From contig NZ_OY769915.1 in NCBI RefSeq assembly GCF_963669205.1, positions 3,632,001 to 3,696,000 on the forward strand: a DNA stretch of 64,000 nucleotides, in the 5' to 3' direction. Below the pieces are notes generated by a model, which was not told the origin of the DNA, did not search any database, and saw nothing but the letters and a program-made list of their open reading frames with translations. Below are positions 16,923-25,887 of this stretch, in pieces. How positions within the stretch are numbered: position 1 is the stretch's first letter; each line of letters starts with the position of its first letter. Origin of the DNA: an uncultured Roseibium sp. Its GTDB lineage: Bacteria; Pseudomonadota; Alphaproteobacteria; Rhizobiales; Stappiaceae. Made by a program: the position numbers and the translations under genes.

Positions 16923-17861
16923 ATGAGCCCGACGCCCCTTCCCGCTTCCATCGACGATACGCTTCATCTCATGGATCAGGCGGGTTATGTCGCGGACAGA
17001 TCGCTGGCGACCGTCCTTCACCTGGCGCTCAAGATGAAGCGTCCCCTGTTTCTTGAAGGAGAAGCCGGTGTCGGCAAGACCGAGATTGCCAAGGTTCTAT
17101 CCACCACGCTCGGCCGTGACCTGATCCGCCTGCAATGCTATGAGGGCCTCGACATTGCCTCGGCTGTCTACGAGTGGAACTACCAGGCGCAAATGGTCGA
17201 AATCCGCGTTGCCGAAGCTTCAGGCGACACGGAACACGCCGACCTGTCCAAATCGATATTTGACGAAAGGTTCCTGATCAAGCGCCCGGTCCTGCAGGCG
17301 CTCGAACCCTCGATCAATGGTGCCCCGGTCTTTCTGATCGACGAACTGGACCGGGCCGACGAAGCGTTCGAGGCCTTTCTTCTGGAGGTCCTTGCAGACA
17401 GTCAGGTCTCCATTCCCGAACTTGGGACCGTGCGCGCCGAAGAACCTCCCATCGTGATCATCACGACGAACCGCACGCGCGAGATCCATGACGCCCTGAA
17501 GCGGCGCTGCCTGTATCATTGGGTCGATTATCCGGATGCCGACCGCGAACTGGAAATCGTGCGCAGGAAGGTGCCGGGTGCAGCCGAACGGCTGGCACAC
17601 GAAGTCGTCGCCTTCGTTCAGAAACTCCGGGCCGACGAGGATCTATTCAAGCAGCCGGGCGTCGCCGAGACCCTGGACTGGGCGACAGCCTTGTCGGAAC
17701 TCAACGAAATCGCGCTCGATCCCGATCTTGCCTCCGACACGCTTGGTGTTCTTCTGAAATACCAAGATGATATCGAGCGGGTACGCGGCTCCAAGGTGCG
17801 TCACATGATCGACGAGATCCGCAAGGAGATCCCGCAGGTCCAATCGATGCCGGCTGTTTGA
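16923..17861 (+). CDS. MoxR family AAA+ ATPase
   Basis: A 312-residue AAA+ ATPase of the MoxR/CoxD type, thought to act as a chaperone or metal-insertase with a VWA partner. Walker A GEAGVGKT is at 46-53, Walker B FLIDELD at 137-143 and sensor 1 ITTNRTR near 180. The next gene, with start overlapping this stop, encodes a CoxE-like VWA protein, the usual partner. No carbon monoxide dehydrogenase or methanol dehydrogenase genes are nearby, so the client is unknown. Confidence 0.93.
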   Translation: MSPTPLPASIDDTLHLMDQAGYVADRSLATVLHLALKMKRPLFLEGEAGVGKTEIAKVLSTTLGRDLIRLQCYEGLDIASAVYEWNYQAQMVEIRVAEASGDTEHADLSKSIFDERFLIKRPVLQALEPSINGAPVFLIDELDRADEAFEAFLLEVLADSQVSIPELGTVRAEEPPIVIITTNRTREIHDALKRRCLYHWVDYPDADRELEIVRRKVPGAAERLAHEVVAFVQKLRADEDLFKQPGVAETLDWATALSELNEIALDPDLASDTLGVLLKYQDDIERVRGSKVRHMIDEIRKEIPQVQSMPAV

Positions 17862-19078
17862 GCGCCGGACAGATGGCAGCAACCGAGATCCGCTCCCGGA
17901 TAACCGACAACATCGTCTATTTTGCCAGAACGCTGCGCAAAGCGGGTGTTCCGGTCGGGCCGGCGTCGGTCGTGGATGCCGTCAATGCCGTCGAAGTTTC
18001 CGGGATCGAAAACCGGGAGGATCTCTACTGGACGCTCCATTCGGTTTTCGTGCGCAAACACGAACACAAGGTCCTGTTCGACGAGGCCTTCCGGATCTAC
18101 TGGCAGAGCCGCGGCCTGATCGAGAAGATGCTGGCGATCCTTTCGCCTGTCGCTCCGCCGCGCGGTCCACCGGAAAAACCGAAAGCCGGTCAGACCCGCG
18201 TTTCACAGGCCTTCCAGGCCGCCAAGGAACGGGTCGCGGAAGAAACCGTTCCCGAGATAGAGGTCGATGCGAAATTCACTGTCTCCGGCAAGGAGTTGCT
18301 GCAGACGAAGGACTTTGCCCAGATGACGGCAGAAGAGGTCGCTGCCGCCAAGAAGGTGCTGCGGGCCATGGCCATGCCGATGGACAAGATCAGGCTGCGG
18401 CGCCTGACGGCAGCGCCACGCGGCCGCGTCGACCCGCGCAAGACCCTGCGCGCCTCCATGCGCGCCGGCGGTGAGATCATCGACCTGAAATTCAGAAAGC
18501 CCGCAGAGAAGCGGCCGCCCTTGGTGGCGCTGTGCGATATTTCCGGCTCGATGAGCCAATACTCACGCCTGCTTCTGCATTTTCTCCACGCCATGACTGC
18601 CGAGCGGCGCGACGTACACACGTTCCTGTTCGGCACCAGGCTGACCAATGTCACCCGGCAACTACGCATGAAGGACCCGGACGAAGCGCTTGAAGCCTGC
18701 TCGGCAGGGGTCGAGGACTGGTCCGGCGGAACCCGGATCGCATCGGCGCTTCACGATTTCAACAAGCACTGGTCGCGCCGGGTCCTGTCTGGAAAACCGA
18801 CCGTTCTGCTGATAACGGACGGTCTGGAACGAGACACCGATGAGGATCTGGCGCGCGAAATGGATCGCCTGCACCGGTCCTGCCGGCATCTGGTCTGGCT
18901 CAACCCTTTGCTGCGTTTTGACGGCTTCGAGGCAAAGGCAAAGGGCATTCGGGCCATGCTGCCCCATGTCGATGAATTCCGCGCCGCGCACTCCCTCGAC
19001 GCGGTATCGGATCTCGCCAATGCCATGTCCGGAGACCGGCGCAAAGAGGGATTAAAGGATCCGCGGAAGTGGCTTTAG
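17858..19078 (+). CDS. CoxE-like VWA domain protein
   Basis: A 406-residue protein whose C-terminal half holds a von Willebrand A domain with MIDAS motif DISGSMS (227-233), followed by the conserved SGGTRIASAL and LLITDGLER segments. The N-terminal part is the helical CoxE-type region. With the preceding MoxR ATPase it forms a classic two-gene chaperone module. The start is taken as TTG 17858, overlapping the MoxR stop in TTGA; ATG 17873, five codons later, is an equally plausible start. There is a hairpin directly after the stop. Confidence 0.9.
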   Translation: MSAGQMAATEIRSRITDNIVYFARTLRKAGVPVGPASVVDAVNAVEVSGIENREDLYWTLHSVFVRKHEHKVLFDEAFRIYWQSRGLIEKMLAILSPVAPPRGPPEKPKAGQTRVSQAFQAAKERVAEETVPEIEVDAKFTVSGKELLQTKDFAQMTAEEVAAAKKVLRAMAMPMDKIRLRRLTAAPRGRVDPRKTLRASMRAGGEIIDLKFRKPAEKRPPLVALCDISGSMSQYSRLLLHFLHAMTAERRDVHTFLFGTRLTNVTRQLRMKDPDEALEACSAGVEDWSGGTRIASALHDFNKHWSRRVLSGKPTVLLITDGLERDTDEDLAREMDRLHRSCRHLVWLNPLLRFDGFEAKAKGIRAMLPHVDEFRAAHSLDAVSDLANAMSGDRRKEGLKDPRKWL

Positions 19079-19106
19079 AGCGGATCTGACAGCCGGCAGA
19101 TCCGCT
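19079..19106. terminator. Hairpin between convergent genes
   Basis: AGCGGATCTG (19079-19088) pairs perfectly with CAGATCCGCT (19097-19106) around an 8-base loop, between the VWA gene stop and the convergent PepSY gene stop. No long T-run follows on either strand, so it may be a weak bidirectional terminator or a 3'-end stabilising stem. Confidence 0.5.
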
Positions 19107-19111
19107 TTGGC

Positions 19112-19417
19112 CTAGCTTTCCTTCCGGTAGAGGATGGTGCCGCGCTGATTGATAAGCAGGACTTCCCCCGACACAGGGTGCACATAGACCTCGACCCGCT
19201 GTCCTTCAGGCGTCGTGCCGTACACTTCCCAGCAGCCGCCGTCTTCCTTCATCCGGCGCACCTGCCAGCCTTCGCTGACCAGTCTTTCCGTGACCTGCTG
19301 TTCGGACAGCCACGCCGATTTTTCGGTCGCTTCGCATTCGAACATGCCCGTTGCGCAGACCGGAAAGGTGAAAAAGCAAGTCAGCAGCGACGTTGCCGTG
19401 TGAAGCGTGAAGTTCAT
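19112..19417 (-). CDS. Exported PepSY domain protein
   Basis: A 101-residue protein with an N-terminal signal peptide (about 1-22, ending VCA) and one PepSY-like domain (VTERLVSEGWQVRRMKEDGG, then VYVHPVSGEVLLI). Small PepSY proteins bind or regulate partners in the periplasm. It lies 31 bases downstream of the ferric-reductase-like membrane protein in the same direction, so the two probably function together in transmembrane electron transfer. This pairing role is inference. Confidence 0.82.
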   Translation of the reverse strand: MNFTLHTATSLLTCFFTFPVCATGMFECEATEKSAWLSEQQVTERLVSEGWQVRRMKEDGGCWEVYGTTPEGQRVEVYVHPVSGEVLLINQRGTILYRKES

Positions 19418-19448
19418 CGTTTCGTCCTCTCTAAATCAGGGTTTCCGA

Positions 19449-20066
19449 TCAGGCGGCAGCCGGTTTGGCCGCGGGATTGTAGAACCGGTAGACGCGGTAG
19501 GCCTCGAGCAGCGCGAGCGGCACAAAGTGAACCAGGGCTGGACCGAATTCGTTGTGTACGAACATCCAGTGCACAAGTGTCGCCACGGCGGCCAGGTATC
19601 CGAACCGCTGCAGGGGCTTCCAGTAGCGGCCGAGCCGTTTGACCGACGCGTCATTCGACGTGGCCGCCATGGGAACGAAAACGAAGAAAGCGAGCCAGCC
19701 GGTCCAGATGCCGAGCGCCCAGAACTCGCCCAGAATGGACTGCCAGGAGCCCATGTCGACAACATAGAGGACAGTGTGCAGCGCCGCGTACAGGAATGCC
19801 GCGACCCCGAAATAGCGCCGTCTGCGCAACATCCAGTACCAGAACGCATTCTTCGGAAACATCAGCCGGAAGGGAGAAATGATCATCGAGATGATCATGA
19901 AGCGCGCCGCGAATTCGCCGGTCGGATGAAGCAGGAATTCGGTCGCCGGACGCCCGTCCTCGGACACCGCACCATTGGCAAGCGCCAGCATCATCGGGAT
20001 CGACGGCAACGCCAGCAGTCCCCAGATGAACGCTCTGGAATTCAATACGTCCCTGAAAATCGACAC
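19449..20066 (-). CDS. Ferric-reductase-like transmembrane protein (MsrQ/YedZ-like)
   Basis: A 205-residue polytopic membrane protein with about six hydrophobic segments and histidines in membrane helices (FLYAALHTVLYVVDMG, TLVHWMFVHNEFG) suited to b-type haem binding, as in the ferric reductase-like domain. The start is taken as GTG 20066 (V-S-I-F-R-D); the open frame extends 63 codons upstream but those lack membrane-protein character. No MsrP partner is nearby; the neighbour is a PepSY protein, as seen with other haem-containing electron-transfer proteins. The acceptor is unknown. Confidence 0.83.
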   Translation of the reverse strand: MSIFRDVLNSRAFIWGLLALPSIPMMLALANGAVSEDGRPATEFLLHPTGEFAARFMIISMIISPFRLMFPKNAFWYWMLRRRRYFGVAAFLYAALHTVLYVVDMGSWQSILGEFWALGIWTGWLAFFVFVPMAATSNDASVKRLGRYWKPLQRFGYLAAVATLVHWMFVHNEFGPALVHFVPLALLEAYRVYRFYNPAAKPAAA

Positions 20067-20345
20067 CCCGAACCACCCGTTCGCTAAATCAACCCTTGAT
20101 CCGGAAAGACTACACGGCAGATGTCGCACATATGTCCCCGGGTAGGACCGGAATTGTCGCAAGATGTAACGGGTGTCGCTGGTTCCTCCGGAACCCTGCC
20201 GGGTCAGAGTTGGGGCACTTGGAACCGGCAGGGTCCGGATGTCGGGTTTTGACAAACCGCCGGCAAGAATAGTTTCAAACTTTCGAAACTAAATGCGGCA
20301 CGCTGTCCCTGCGACCGCCTGGCAGAGCTTACCGCTCCGCGCTAG

Positions 20346-20607
20346 GGTACGGACTCATAAATGAAGCCGATTTGGCGGCAGAAATGGCAAAATCTCGCGA
20401 GGAAGCGTGTGCAGAGCGGGCTTTATGCCCGGTCAAATGCGGTGACGCTGCGAGGTAAAGCCATTTTGCCGTCCTTCGGATTTGGTCGCTTTGGCCATCT
20501 GCCGCGTCGCGAAAGGCTTGAAAATGAACCACATTTCCTGCGCTTCCGCTTCTCGCAGTTGGTCAAAACGATCCAAACCAAATTGACTTCATTTATGAGT
20601 CCGTACC
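20346..20607. mobile_element. MITE-like element, copy B (262 bp)
   Basis: Same element as 2843-3104, in the opposite orientation. Its two ends are perfect inverted repeats over 21 bases (starting GGTACGGACTCATAAATG), and CTAG flanks both sides (20342-20345, 20608-20611). The right CTAG contains the stop codon of the L,D-transpeptidase gene (TAG read on the minus strand). No coding capacity for a transposase. Confidence 0.88.
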
Positions 20608-21129
20608 CTAGGGCAGCGCCACGACCGGCGTCCTGACACCCACCCTTTGAAACAGGTCCTCGATGTCGATGTTGGCCATGCGGATGCAGCCATAGGACAC
20701 GGCGCGCCCGATCGAACCGGGTCTGTTGGTGCCGTGAATGGCGTAGTTGCCGTTGGAGAGCGTCATGGCGGCTGCACCCATGGGATTGTTCGGCGCGCCG
20801 CCCCGGATAACGTTCGGAAGATGCGGAAAGTCCCTGCGCACTTCAGGCGAAGGCGACCAGTCCGGCCGGACATATTTCGCGGTGATCTGCGCCCGGCCGG
20901 TCCACGCCTTGCGTGGTTTGCCGACGGCAACCTTGTAGCGGATGGCTCTCTTGCCGCGTAAAACCAGATAGAGCCGCTTTTCGGAATTCTTGATCACGAT
21001 CGTGCCGGGCCGAAACCTGTGATCGGAAAATCCGACCAGCTCGGCGGCGGCGGCCGGTAATTGAAAACTGCACAATAGGAAGAGAGCAACAAACAGGCTC
21101 GCGACCCGCAGACAGGAATGTTGACGCAT
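20608..21129 (-). CDS. L,D-transpeptidase (YkuD domain)
   Basis: A 173-residue periplasmic enzyme that makes 3-3 peptidoglycan cross-links or attaches proteins to the wall. Signal peptide about 1-29 (ends AAAA). The catalytic region holds IHGTNRPGS with H132 and SYGCIRM with nucleophile C148. The last codons are followed by TAG at 20608-20610, which lies in the CTAG duplicated beside MITE copy B. If the duplication is simple, the pre-insertion stop was the same, so the product is likely intact. Confidence 0.93.
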   Translation of the reverse strand: MRQHSCLRVASLFVALFLLCSFQLPAAAAELVGFSDHRFRPGTIVIKNSEKRLYLVLRGKRAIRYKVAVGKPRKAWTGRAQITAKYVRPDWSPSPEVRRDFPHLPNVIRGGAPNNPMGAAAMTLSNGNYAIHGTNRPGSIGRAVSYGCIRMANIDIEDLFQRVGVRTPVVALP

Positions 21130-21450
21130 GACTTTTCCCTGGTTTTGGGAGGGAAAATACCGTGCCTGCCACCTTGAAAGAAGCTGCGCGCCGCTACTTT
21201 CTTAACTGAAGGTTAATTCCCGGATCTGTGCATCACGGCAGGGTCAAACTCGCGGCATCGAGGAAACCAGGCCGGATGCACGACGTAGAATGTGGGTGTC
21301 CGATGCGTTGGGTGTGACAGCCGTCACTATGAAGAACCGCCTGAAAGACGACATTTGGAGCGAACAGAGGCAACGGGAGAGGCTTCGCGGCCAACCCGTC
21401 TCAATTCGCGAAACCAGACGAGATCCGAGATTCAAGGAAGGAACAGTCCA
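21130..21450. other. Divergent intergenic region
   Basis: 321 bases between the divergent L,D-transpeptidase and YceI genes. It should hold both promoters. I see no convincing paired -35/-10 boxes, repeat or RNA gene. The YceI ribosome binding site GGAAGGAA lies at the right end. A short open frame here overlaps the YceI start region and is not supported. Confidence 0.4.
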
Positions 21451-22065
21451 ATGCACCCCATTCGTTTCCGGCGTGACCGCACCTCAAAGAGCTTTCGAAC
21501 GCTGAAATCGATCGTCGTGTCTTTCGCTCTGCTGGTCGGCTGGTCGCTACCGGCCGCTGCCGGCTCCATTTCCGGTACCTACACGCTGTCGCCCGCTAAC
21601 ATCGACACCGGGTTTTCCGTACGGGTGCTGGGTGGCCGCCCGGTCCAGGGCGAATTCGGCAAGGTGTCGGGCAAGATGGTTCTCAATCAGAACCGCCCCG
21701 AAAAAAGCAAGGTCAACGTGACGATCGACCTTTCCAGCGTGAAAACCAACAATGACAAGGTGACCGGTTTTCTGAAAAGCTCGGCCATGTTCGATGTCGC
21801 CAAGTACCCCGTCGCCAAGTTCCAGAGCACGCGCATCCGGATCACCGGCAAATACACGGCTGAAGTCGAGGGCGTTCTTTCGCTGCGCGGCAAGACCAAG
21901 CGCACCAAGCTCGAAGTTCAGATCACCGGCAACAAGGGCAACGGGCGCGTCGGCTTCACGGTCTCCGGCGGATTTTTCCGCAGCTTTTACGGCATGGAAG
22001 CCGGTTTGCCGATCTATGCCGACAAGGTCAACATCAAGATCAGCGGAACGGGCCGCCGGACCTGA
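21451..22065 (+). CDS. YceI family periplasmic protein
   Basis: A 204-residue lipocalin-like protein of the YceI family, which binds polyisoprenoid-type lipids; cellular role uncertain. A basic N-terminus and hydrophobic stretch (about 20-37, ending AAAG) form a signal peptide, followed by GTYTLSPANIDTGFSV and the family pattern VTGFLKSSAMFDVAKYP. The ATG at 21451 has a good GGAAGGAA site; the frame extends upstream without support. A strong hairpin follows the stop. Confidence 0.92.
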   Translation: MHPIRFRRDRTSKSFRTLKSIVVSFALLVGWSLPAAAGSISGTYTLSPANIDTGFSVRVLGGRPVQGEFGKVSGKMVLNQNRPEKSKVNVTIDLSSVKTNNDKVTGFLKSSAMFDVAKYPVAKFQSTRIRITGKYTAEVEGVLSLRGKTKRTKLEVQITGNKGNGRVGFTVSGGFFRSFYGMEAGLPIYADKVNIKISGTGRRT

Positions 22066-22084
22066 GCGGCCCGGCCTGCGACGA

Positions 22085-22119
22085 AAGGGGACGCATATCC
22101 GGCCGGATTGCGTCCCCTT
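22085..22119. terminator. Strong hairpin between convergent genes
   Basis: AAGGGGACGCA (22085-22095) and TGCGTCCCCTT (22109-22119) form an 11-bp perfect stem around a 13-base loop, 20 bases after the YceI stop and before the convergent binding-protein gene. It probably serves as a bidirectional terminator or 3'-end stem, though T-runs are short. Confidence 0.6.
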
Positions 22120-22151
22120 CGCTCATCTCAAATGGATCTATTGGCGTGGCC

Positions 22152-23255
22152 TCAACGCAGTTTCGGCGCCCCCTCGCGCCATTCGTAAATGACGTATTCC
22201 GGCCGGTTGCCGTCTCCCTTCTCATCGAATTCGACGGGCCCGAGAACGGTCTCGAAGGTCTGGGTAGAGAGCACGTCTGCCACCGCCTGAAGATCCGTGC
22301 TGCCGGCCGAATTTGCCGCCTGTGCCCAGGCCTGGATCGCAGCATAGGTGGCCAGGGAATAGCGGTCCGCGGGCTTCCCTGCTTCTTCCAATGCGCTGAC
22401 CACCACGGCGCTTTGCTCGATATCGCGCGGGTCGATCGGATACGTCAGGATCGTGCCGTTACCCGCCTCGCCTGCGACGGCCATGAACTCATCGGTCATG
22501 AGCGCATCACCTGACACCAGCACGGCGTCAAGTCCCTGCCGGTCCATCTCGAGCTTGATCAGCCCCGCCTCCGGATGATACCCGCCCAGGAACACCACCC
22601 CGACATTTTCAAGGCCGAGCTGTGAAACGAGATAGCGGTAGTCATCCTCACCCGCATCGAACCCGAGCGAGAGTTCCTCGGATTTGCCCAGGTCGTTCAT
22701 GATGGCCTTGACCGCGTCGGTCAGGCCTTTTCCATACGCGGTCTTGTCGTGAATCAGCGCGATGCGGTCACTTGCATAAGTGTCGGCGAGAAACTGCCCG
22801 GCGACCTCCGCTTGCTGATCGTCCCTGGGTGCCAGGCGGAACACGCCTTCTCCGGCGCGGTCGTCCGTGAATTTCGGCAAGGTCGTTCCCGGAGAGATCT
22901 GGACGATGCCGGCCCCTGCATAGACCTCGCTCGCCGGTATCGAGGCGTTGAAACAGAAGTGTCCGGCGACGAATACAACGTCCCTCCCGATCAGCTGGTT
23001 GGCGACGGCCACGGCCTTGTCCGCATCACAGCCATCATCTGCCACCTCGAGCACGAGGCGCTCCCCGTTGACGCCCCCGACCGCATTGAGATCGGCCACC
23101 GCCTGCTCCGCACCGGCCCGCATCTGTGCGCCGAGGTCACGGAACTGCCCGTCCATCGGCCCCGCAACCGCGATCGATATCTCGGCACTGGCCTGACCCG
23201 CGGTCAGGGCTCCGCCGAGGGCGGCTGCCAGGAGTGTCAATCGACAGTGTATCAT
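22152..23255 (-). CDS. Branched-chain amino acid-type ABC substrate-binding protein, orphan
   Basis: A 367-residue periplasmic binding protein of the LivJ/LivK type (type I fold). The signal peptide spans about 1-24 (ends ASA), followed by ISIAVAGPMDGQFRDLGAQM and the family pattern VVFVAGHFCFNASIPASEVY. The ATG at 23255 has a GGAG site; an in-frame start 10 codons upstream is less likely. No LivHMGF genes are adjacent, so the ligand and transporter are unknown. MITE copy C lies 130 bases upstream of its start. Confidence 0.88.
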   Translation of the reverse strand: MIHCRLTLLAAALGGALTAGQASAEISIAVAGPMDGQFRDLGAQMRAGAEQAVADLNAVGGVNGERLVLEVADDGCDADKAVAVANQLIGRDVVFVAGHFCFNASIPASEVYAGAGIVQISPGTTLPKFTDDRAGEGVFRLAPRDDQQAEVAGQFLADTYASDRIALIHDKTAYGKGLTDAVKAIMNDLGKSEELSLGFDAGEDDYRYLVSQLGLENVGVVFLGGYHPEAGLIKLEMDRQGLDAVLVSGDALMTDEFMAVAGEAGNGTILTYPIDPRDIEQSAVVVSALEEAGKPADRYSLATYAAIQAWAQAANSAGSTDLQAVADVLSTQTFETVLGPVEFDEKGDGNRPEYVIYEWREGAPKLR

Positions 23256-23384
23256 CCGGTTCTCCAGCACATGAAACGCTCCCATTCATCCCTATCGCCG
23301 ACGGCAAAAAATCTCAATCCGGTTAAAGGGATCGAATTTCAGGCTTGATCTTTGCGGGACAGCGTTTCGCTCTATTTTGACCAG

Positions 23385-23645
23385 GGTATGGACCCATAAA
23401 TGAAGCCGATTTGGCGGCAGAAATGGCAAAATCTCGCAAGGAAGCGTGCGCAGAGCGGGCCTTTGCCCGGTCAAGCGCGGTGACGCTGCGAGGTAAAGCC
23501 ATTTTGCCGTCCTTCGGATTTGGCCGTTTTGGCCATCTTCATCGTCGCGAAAGGCTTGAAAATGAACCACATTTCCTGCGCTTTCGCTTCTCGCAGTTGG
23601 TCAAAACGATCCAAACCAAATTGACTTCATTTATGAGTCCATACC
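23385..23645. mobile_element. MITE-like element, copy C (261 bp)
   Basis: Third copy, in the same orientation as copy B. Ends are near-perfect inverted repeats (GGTATGGACCCATAAATG and GGTATGGACTCATAAATG). The compensating change of C to T at the same place in both ends suggests end homogenisation. The right flank is CTAG (23646-23649); the left flank is CCAG (23381-23384), a decayed duplication. It lies between the binding-protein and flavin reductase promoters rather than on a stop codon. Confidence 0.87.
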
Positions 23646-23734
23646 CTAGGCATACCGTGGTCCTAGGTCTAAACTTCGCCCCGAAACCGCGACCATACCC
23701 GATTCCGCCAAGGCCGGCCCAGGAGCATTGTGAC

Positions 23735-24253
23735 ATGACGATTCCCGCATCAGAGCAAGGCCGGCTGCCGCTCGATACGCACAGCTTCCGCGAGGCCATG
23801 AGCCGGATCGCGGCGGCCGTTCACGTGGTCACCACCGACGGTCCCGGCGGGCAACAGGGTGCAACGGTGTCCGCCGCCTGCTCGGTCAGCGACGATCCCC
23901 CCAGTATCCTGATCTGCCTGAACCGCCAGACCCGCGTGCACAGCGCGGTGCTTCAGAACAGGTGTTTTTGTTTGAACACCCTGAGCGACGACCACGAGGG
24001 CATATCCGACAGCTTCGCCGGACGCGACAATCTTGAAATGCCGGATCGCTTCGCAAAGGCTGACTGGACAAAACTGGCGACCGGCTGTCCGGCCCTCGAC
24101 AGTGCGCGCCTGAGTGTCGATTGCGAAATCTACTCCGTGTCTGAGATGGGCACGCATTCGATCATCGTCGGCACCGTCGTTGACCTGCGCATGACCGACG
24201 CGGGCAAGTCGCTCCTTTATGTCCGCAGAGGCTACAAAAGCCTCGACACCTGA
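23735..24253 (+). CDS. Flavin reductase family protein
   Basis: A 172-residue FMN-binding split-barrel protein of the HpaC/RutF type, which uses NAD(P)H to supply reduced flavin to a monooxygenase. Family features include FREAMSRIAAAVHVVTTDG, the TVSAACSVSDDPPSILICLN segment and a C-terminal YVRRGYK. ATG 23735 follows AGGAGC. No monooxygenase is adjacent, so the partner is unknown. MITE copy C lies about 90 bases upstream and may affect its promoter. Confidence 0.88.
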   Translation: MTIPASEQGRLPLDTHSFREAMSRIAAAVHVVTTDGPGGQQGATVSAACSVSDDPPSILICLNRQTRVHSAVLQNRCFCLNTLSDDHEGISDSFAGRDNLEMPDRFAKADWTKLATGCPALDSARLSVDCEIYSVSEMGTHSIIVGTVVDLRMTDAGKSLLYVRRGYKSLDT

Positions 24254-24303
24254 GCACAGCCGGATCAAACTGGCCTCTAGTCTCAGGTTTGGAAATCTCC
24301 CAT

Positions 24304-25308
24304 ATGCCCGGCCCCCGCAATCTCATCACCGACGTGCCCGGTCTCAAGATCGGCAATGCGTCCGACATGGATCTCAAGTCGGGGGCGACAGTGCTGCTTC
24401 CCGACGAGCCGGCTGTCGCGTCCGTGGCAATTCACGGCGGCGCACCCGGGACACGGGAAATCGCGTTGCTCGAACCGGAACAGACGGTTGAGAAGATCGA
24501 CGCCGTTGTGCTGGCGGGCGGATCGGCCTTCGGCCTCGATGCCGGAGCGGGCGTTCAGGGACGACTGGCGGAACTCGGTTACGGTTTCGAGGTCGGGCCC
24601 GTGCGGGTTCCGATTGTTCCGACGGCCATTCTTTTCGATCTGCTCAACGGCGGCGACAAGAGCTGGGGGCAAGCGGCCCCCTACCGTGATCTCGGCCGCT
24701 CGGCACTTGACGCCGTTTCCCTTGATTTTGCGCTCGGCTCGGTCGGAGCCGGCACCGGAGCGACCACCGCGAACCTGAAGGGCGGACTTGGGTCGGCCTC
24801 CCAGGTGCTCGACAATGGTGTGACCGTCGGCGCAATCGTCGCCGTCAACGCGCTCGGGCGTGCAACGATCGGGGAAGGCCCCCATTTCTGGGCGTCGCCC
24901 TTTGAAATCGGCGACGAATTTGGCGGACGTGGCATCGCTAACCCCTTCCCGCTCGATGCCGTCGAGGTGCGAACCAAGCTCGACGCGCTAAAGGCCGGCG
25001 CCAATACCACGATCGCCGCTGTTGCAACCGATGCGGTCCTGACAAAGGGCGAAGCCAAGCGGTTGGCAGTCATGGCCCATGACGGGCTTGCCCGAGCGCT
25101 CTGGCCCGCGCACACGCCCCTGGACGGCGATCTTGTTTTTGCCCTGTCGACCGGACAGCGCAAACTGGAGAGCGGCCTGGAGGACATGGTCAGGCTTGGG
25201 GCAGCGGCAGCCTCCTGTCTTGCCCGCGCCATTGCCAGAGGGATCTACAACGCCTCGCCTGCTCCCGGAGACCCAGTCCCGACGTGGCATGACAAATTTG
25301 GTGGCTAG
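24304..25308 (+). CDS. P1 (DmpA-like) family peptidase
   Basis: A 334-residue protein of the DmpA/S58 aminopeptidase family, self-processing N-terminal-nucleophile hydrolases. The N-terminal ITDVPGLKIGNASD and the VLAGGSAFGLDAGAG segment are typical, and GSVGAGTGATTANLKGGLGS covers the region near the processing site. Start ATG 24304 was preferred over TTG 24289 five codons earlier. Substrate unknown; gene stands in line with flavin reductase but 50 bases separate them. Confidence 0.87.
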   Translation: MPGPRNLITDVPGLKIGNASDMDLKSGATVLLPDEPAVASVAIHGGAPGTREIALLEPEQTVEKIDAVVLAGGSAFGLDAGAGVQGRLAELGYGFEVGPVRVPIVPTAILFDLLNGGDKSWGQAAPYRDLGRSALDAVSLDFALGSVGAGTGATTANLKGGLGSASQVLDNGVTVGAIVAVNALGRATIGEGPHFWASPFEIGDEFGGRGIANPFPLDAVEVRTKLDALKAGANTTIAAVATDAVLTKGEAKRLAVMAHDGLARALWPAHTPLDGDLVFALSTGQRKLESGLEDMVRLGAAAASCLARAIARGIYNASPAPGDPVPTWHDKFGG

Positions 25309-25371
25309 ACAAATCTGAAGCAGGGCCACAGCCGTAATCTGGGCACGTCACAAGCCCAAAGGTCACGCCCC

Positions 25372-25887
25372 ATGCCCAGGTTCCGCCCTCACCTGCTGAT
25401 TGCCTTTTTCCTTCTTGCTTTCACGGCAATTCCGGCCGCCGCGAAGACGCTCGTTCTCGAGGATTTCTTTCGCGGCAAGACCATCGGAATGGGCGTCTTC
25501 GAAAGCAAGATCGCCGGTGTCTACCGGCCCTTCACGGTCTATCTCACGGGCACATGGAACCCGCGCACATTCACGCTGCGGCTTCGGGAGGATTTCGTCT
25601 ACGAGGACGGCGAAAAGGACACCAAGACATGGTTCTTCCAAAAGGTTGCCGAGGGCCGCTACGTCGGCCAGCGCGCGGACGTCATCGCCCCCACCAACGT
25701 CACGACCGATGCCAGTGGCGCGATCCGGTTTGCCTATATCGCCGAACTTGAAACCGAAAACGGCCCGCTCCTGCTTTCCTTCGACGATACGCTCACCCAG
25801 GTGGACCGCCGCACCGTGCGCAACACCGCAAAGGTGAAGAAGGCCGGGTTCACGATCGGAACCGTGGATCTCACGTTCACGAAATAA
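25372..25887 (+). CDS. DUF3833 family exported protein
   Basis: A 171-residue protein with a signal peptide (about 1-24, ending AAAK) and the DUF3833 pattern: VLEDFFRGKTIGMGVFESK, TLRLREDFVYEDGEKD and C-terminal GFTIGTVDLTFTK. Many family members are lipoproteins; here no lipobox Cys is visible, so it is probably soluble in the periplasm. No function established. Confidence 0.83.
   Translation: MPRFRPHLLIAFFLLAFTAIPAAAKTLVLEDFFRGKTIGMGVFESKIAGVYRPFTVYLTGTWNPRTFTLRLREDFVYEDGEKDTKTWFFQKVAEGRYVGQRADVIAPTNVTTDASGAIRFAYIAELETENGPLLLSFDDTLTQVDRRTVRNTAKVKKAGFTIGTVDLTFTK

Noticed and set aside
16744..16926. Short frame upstream of the MoxR gene
   Set aside because: No recognisable protein pattern and no ribosome site.
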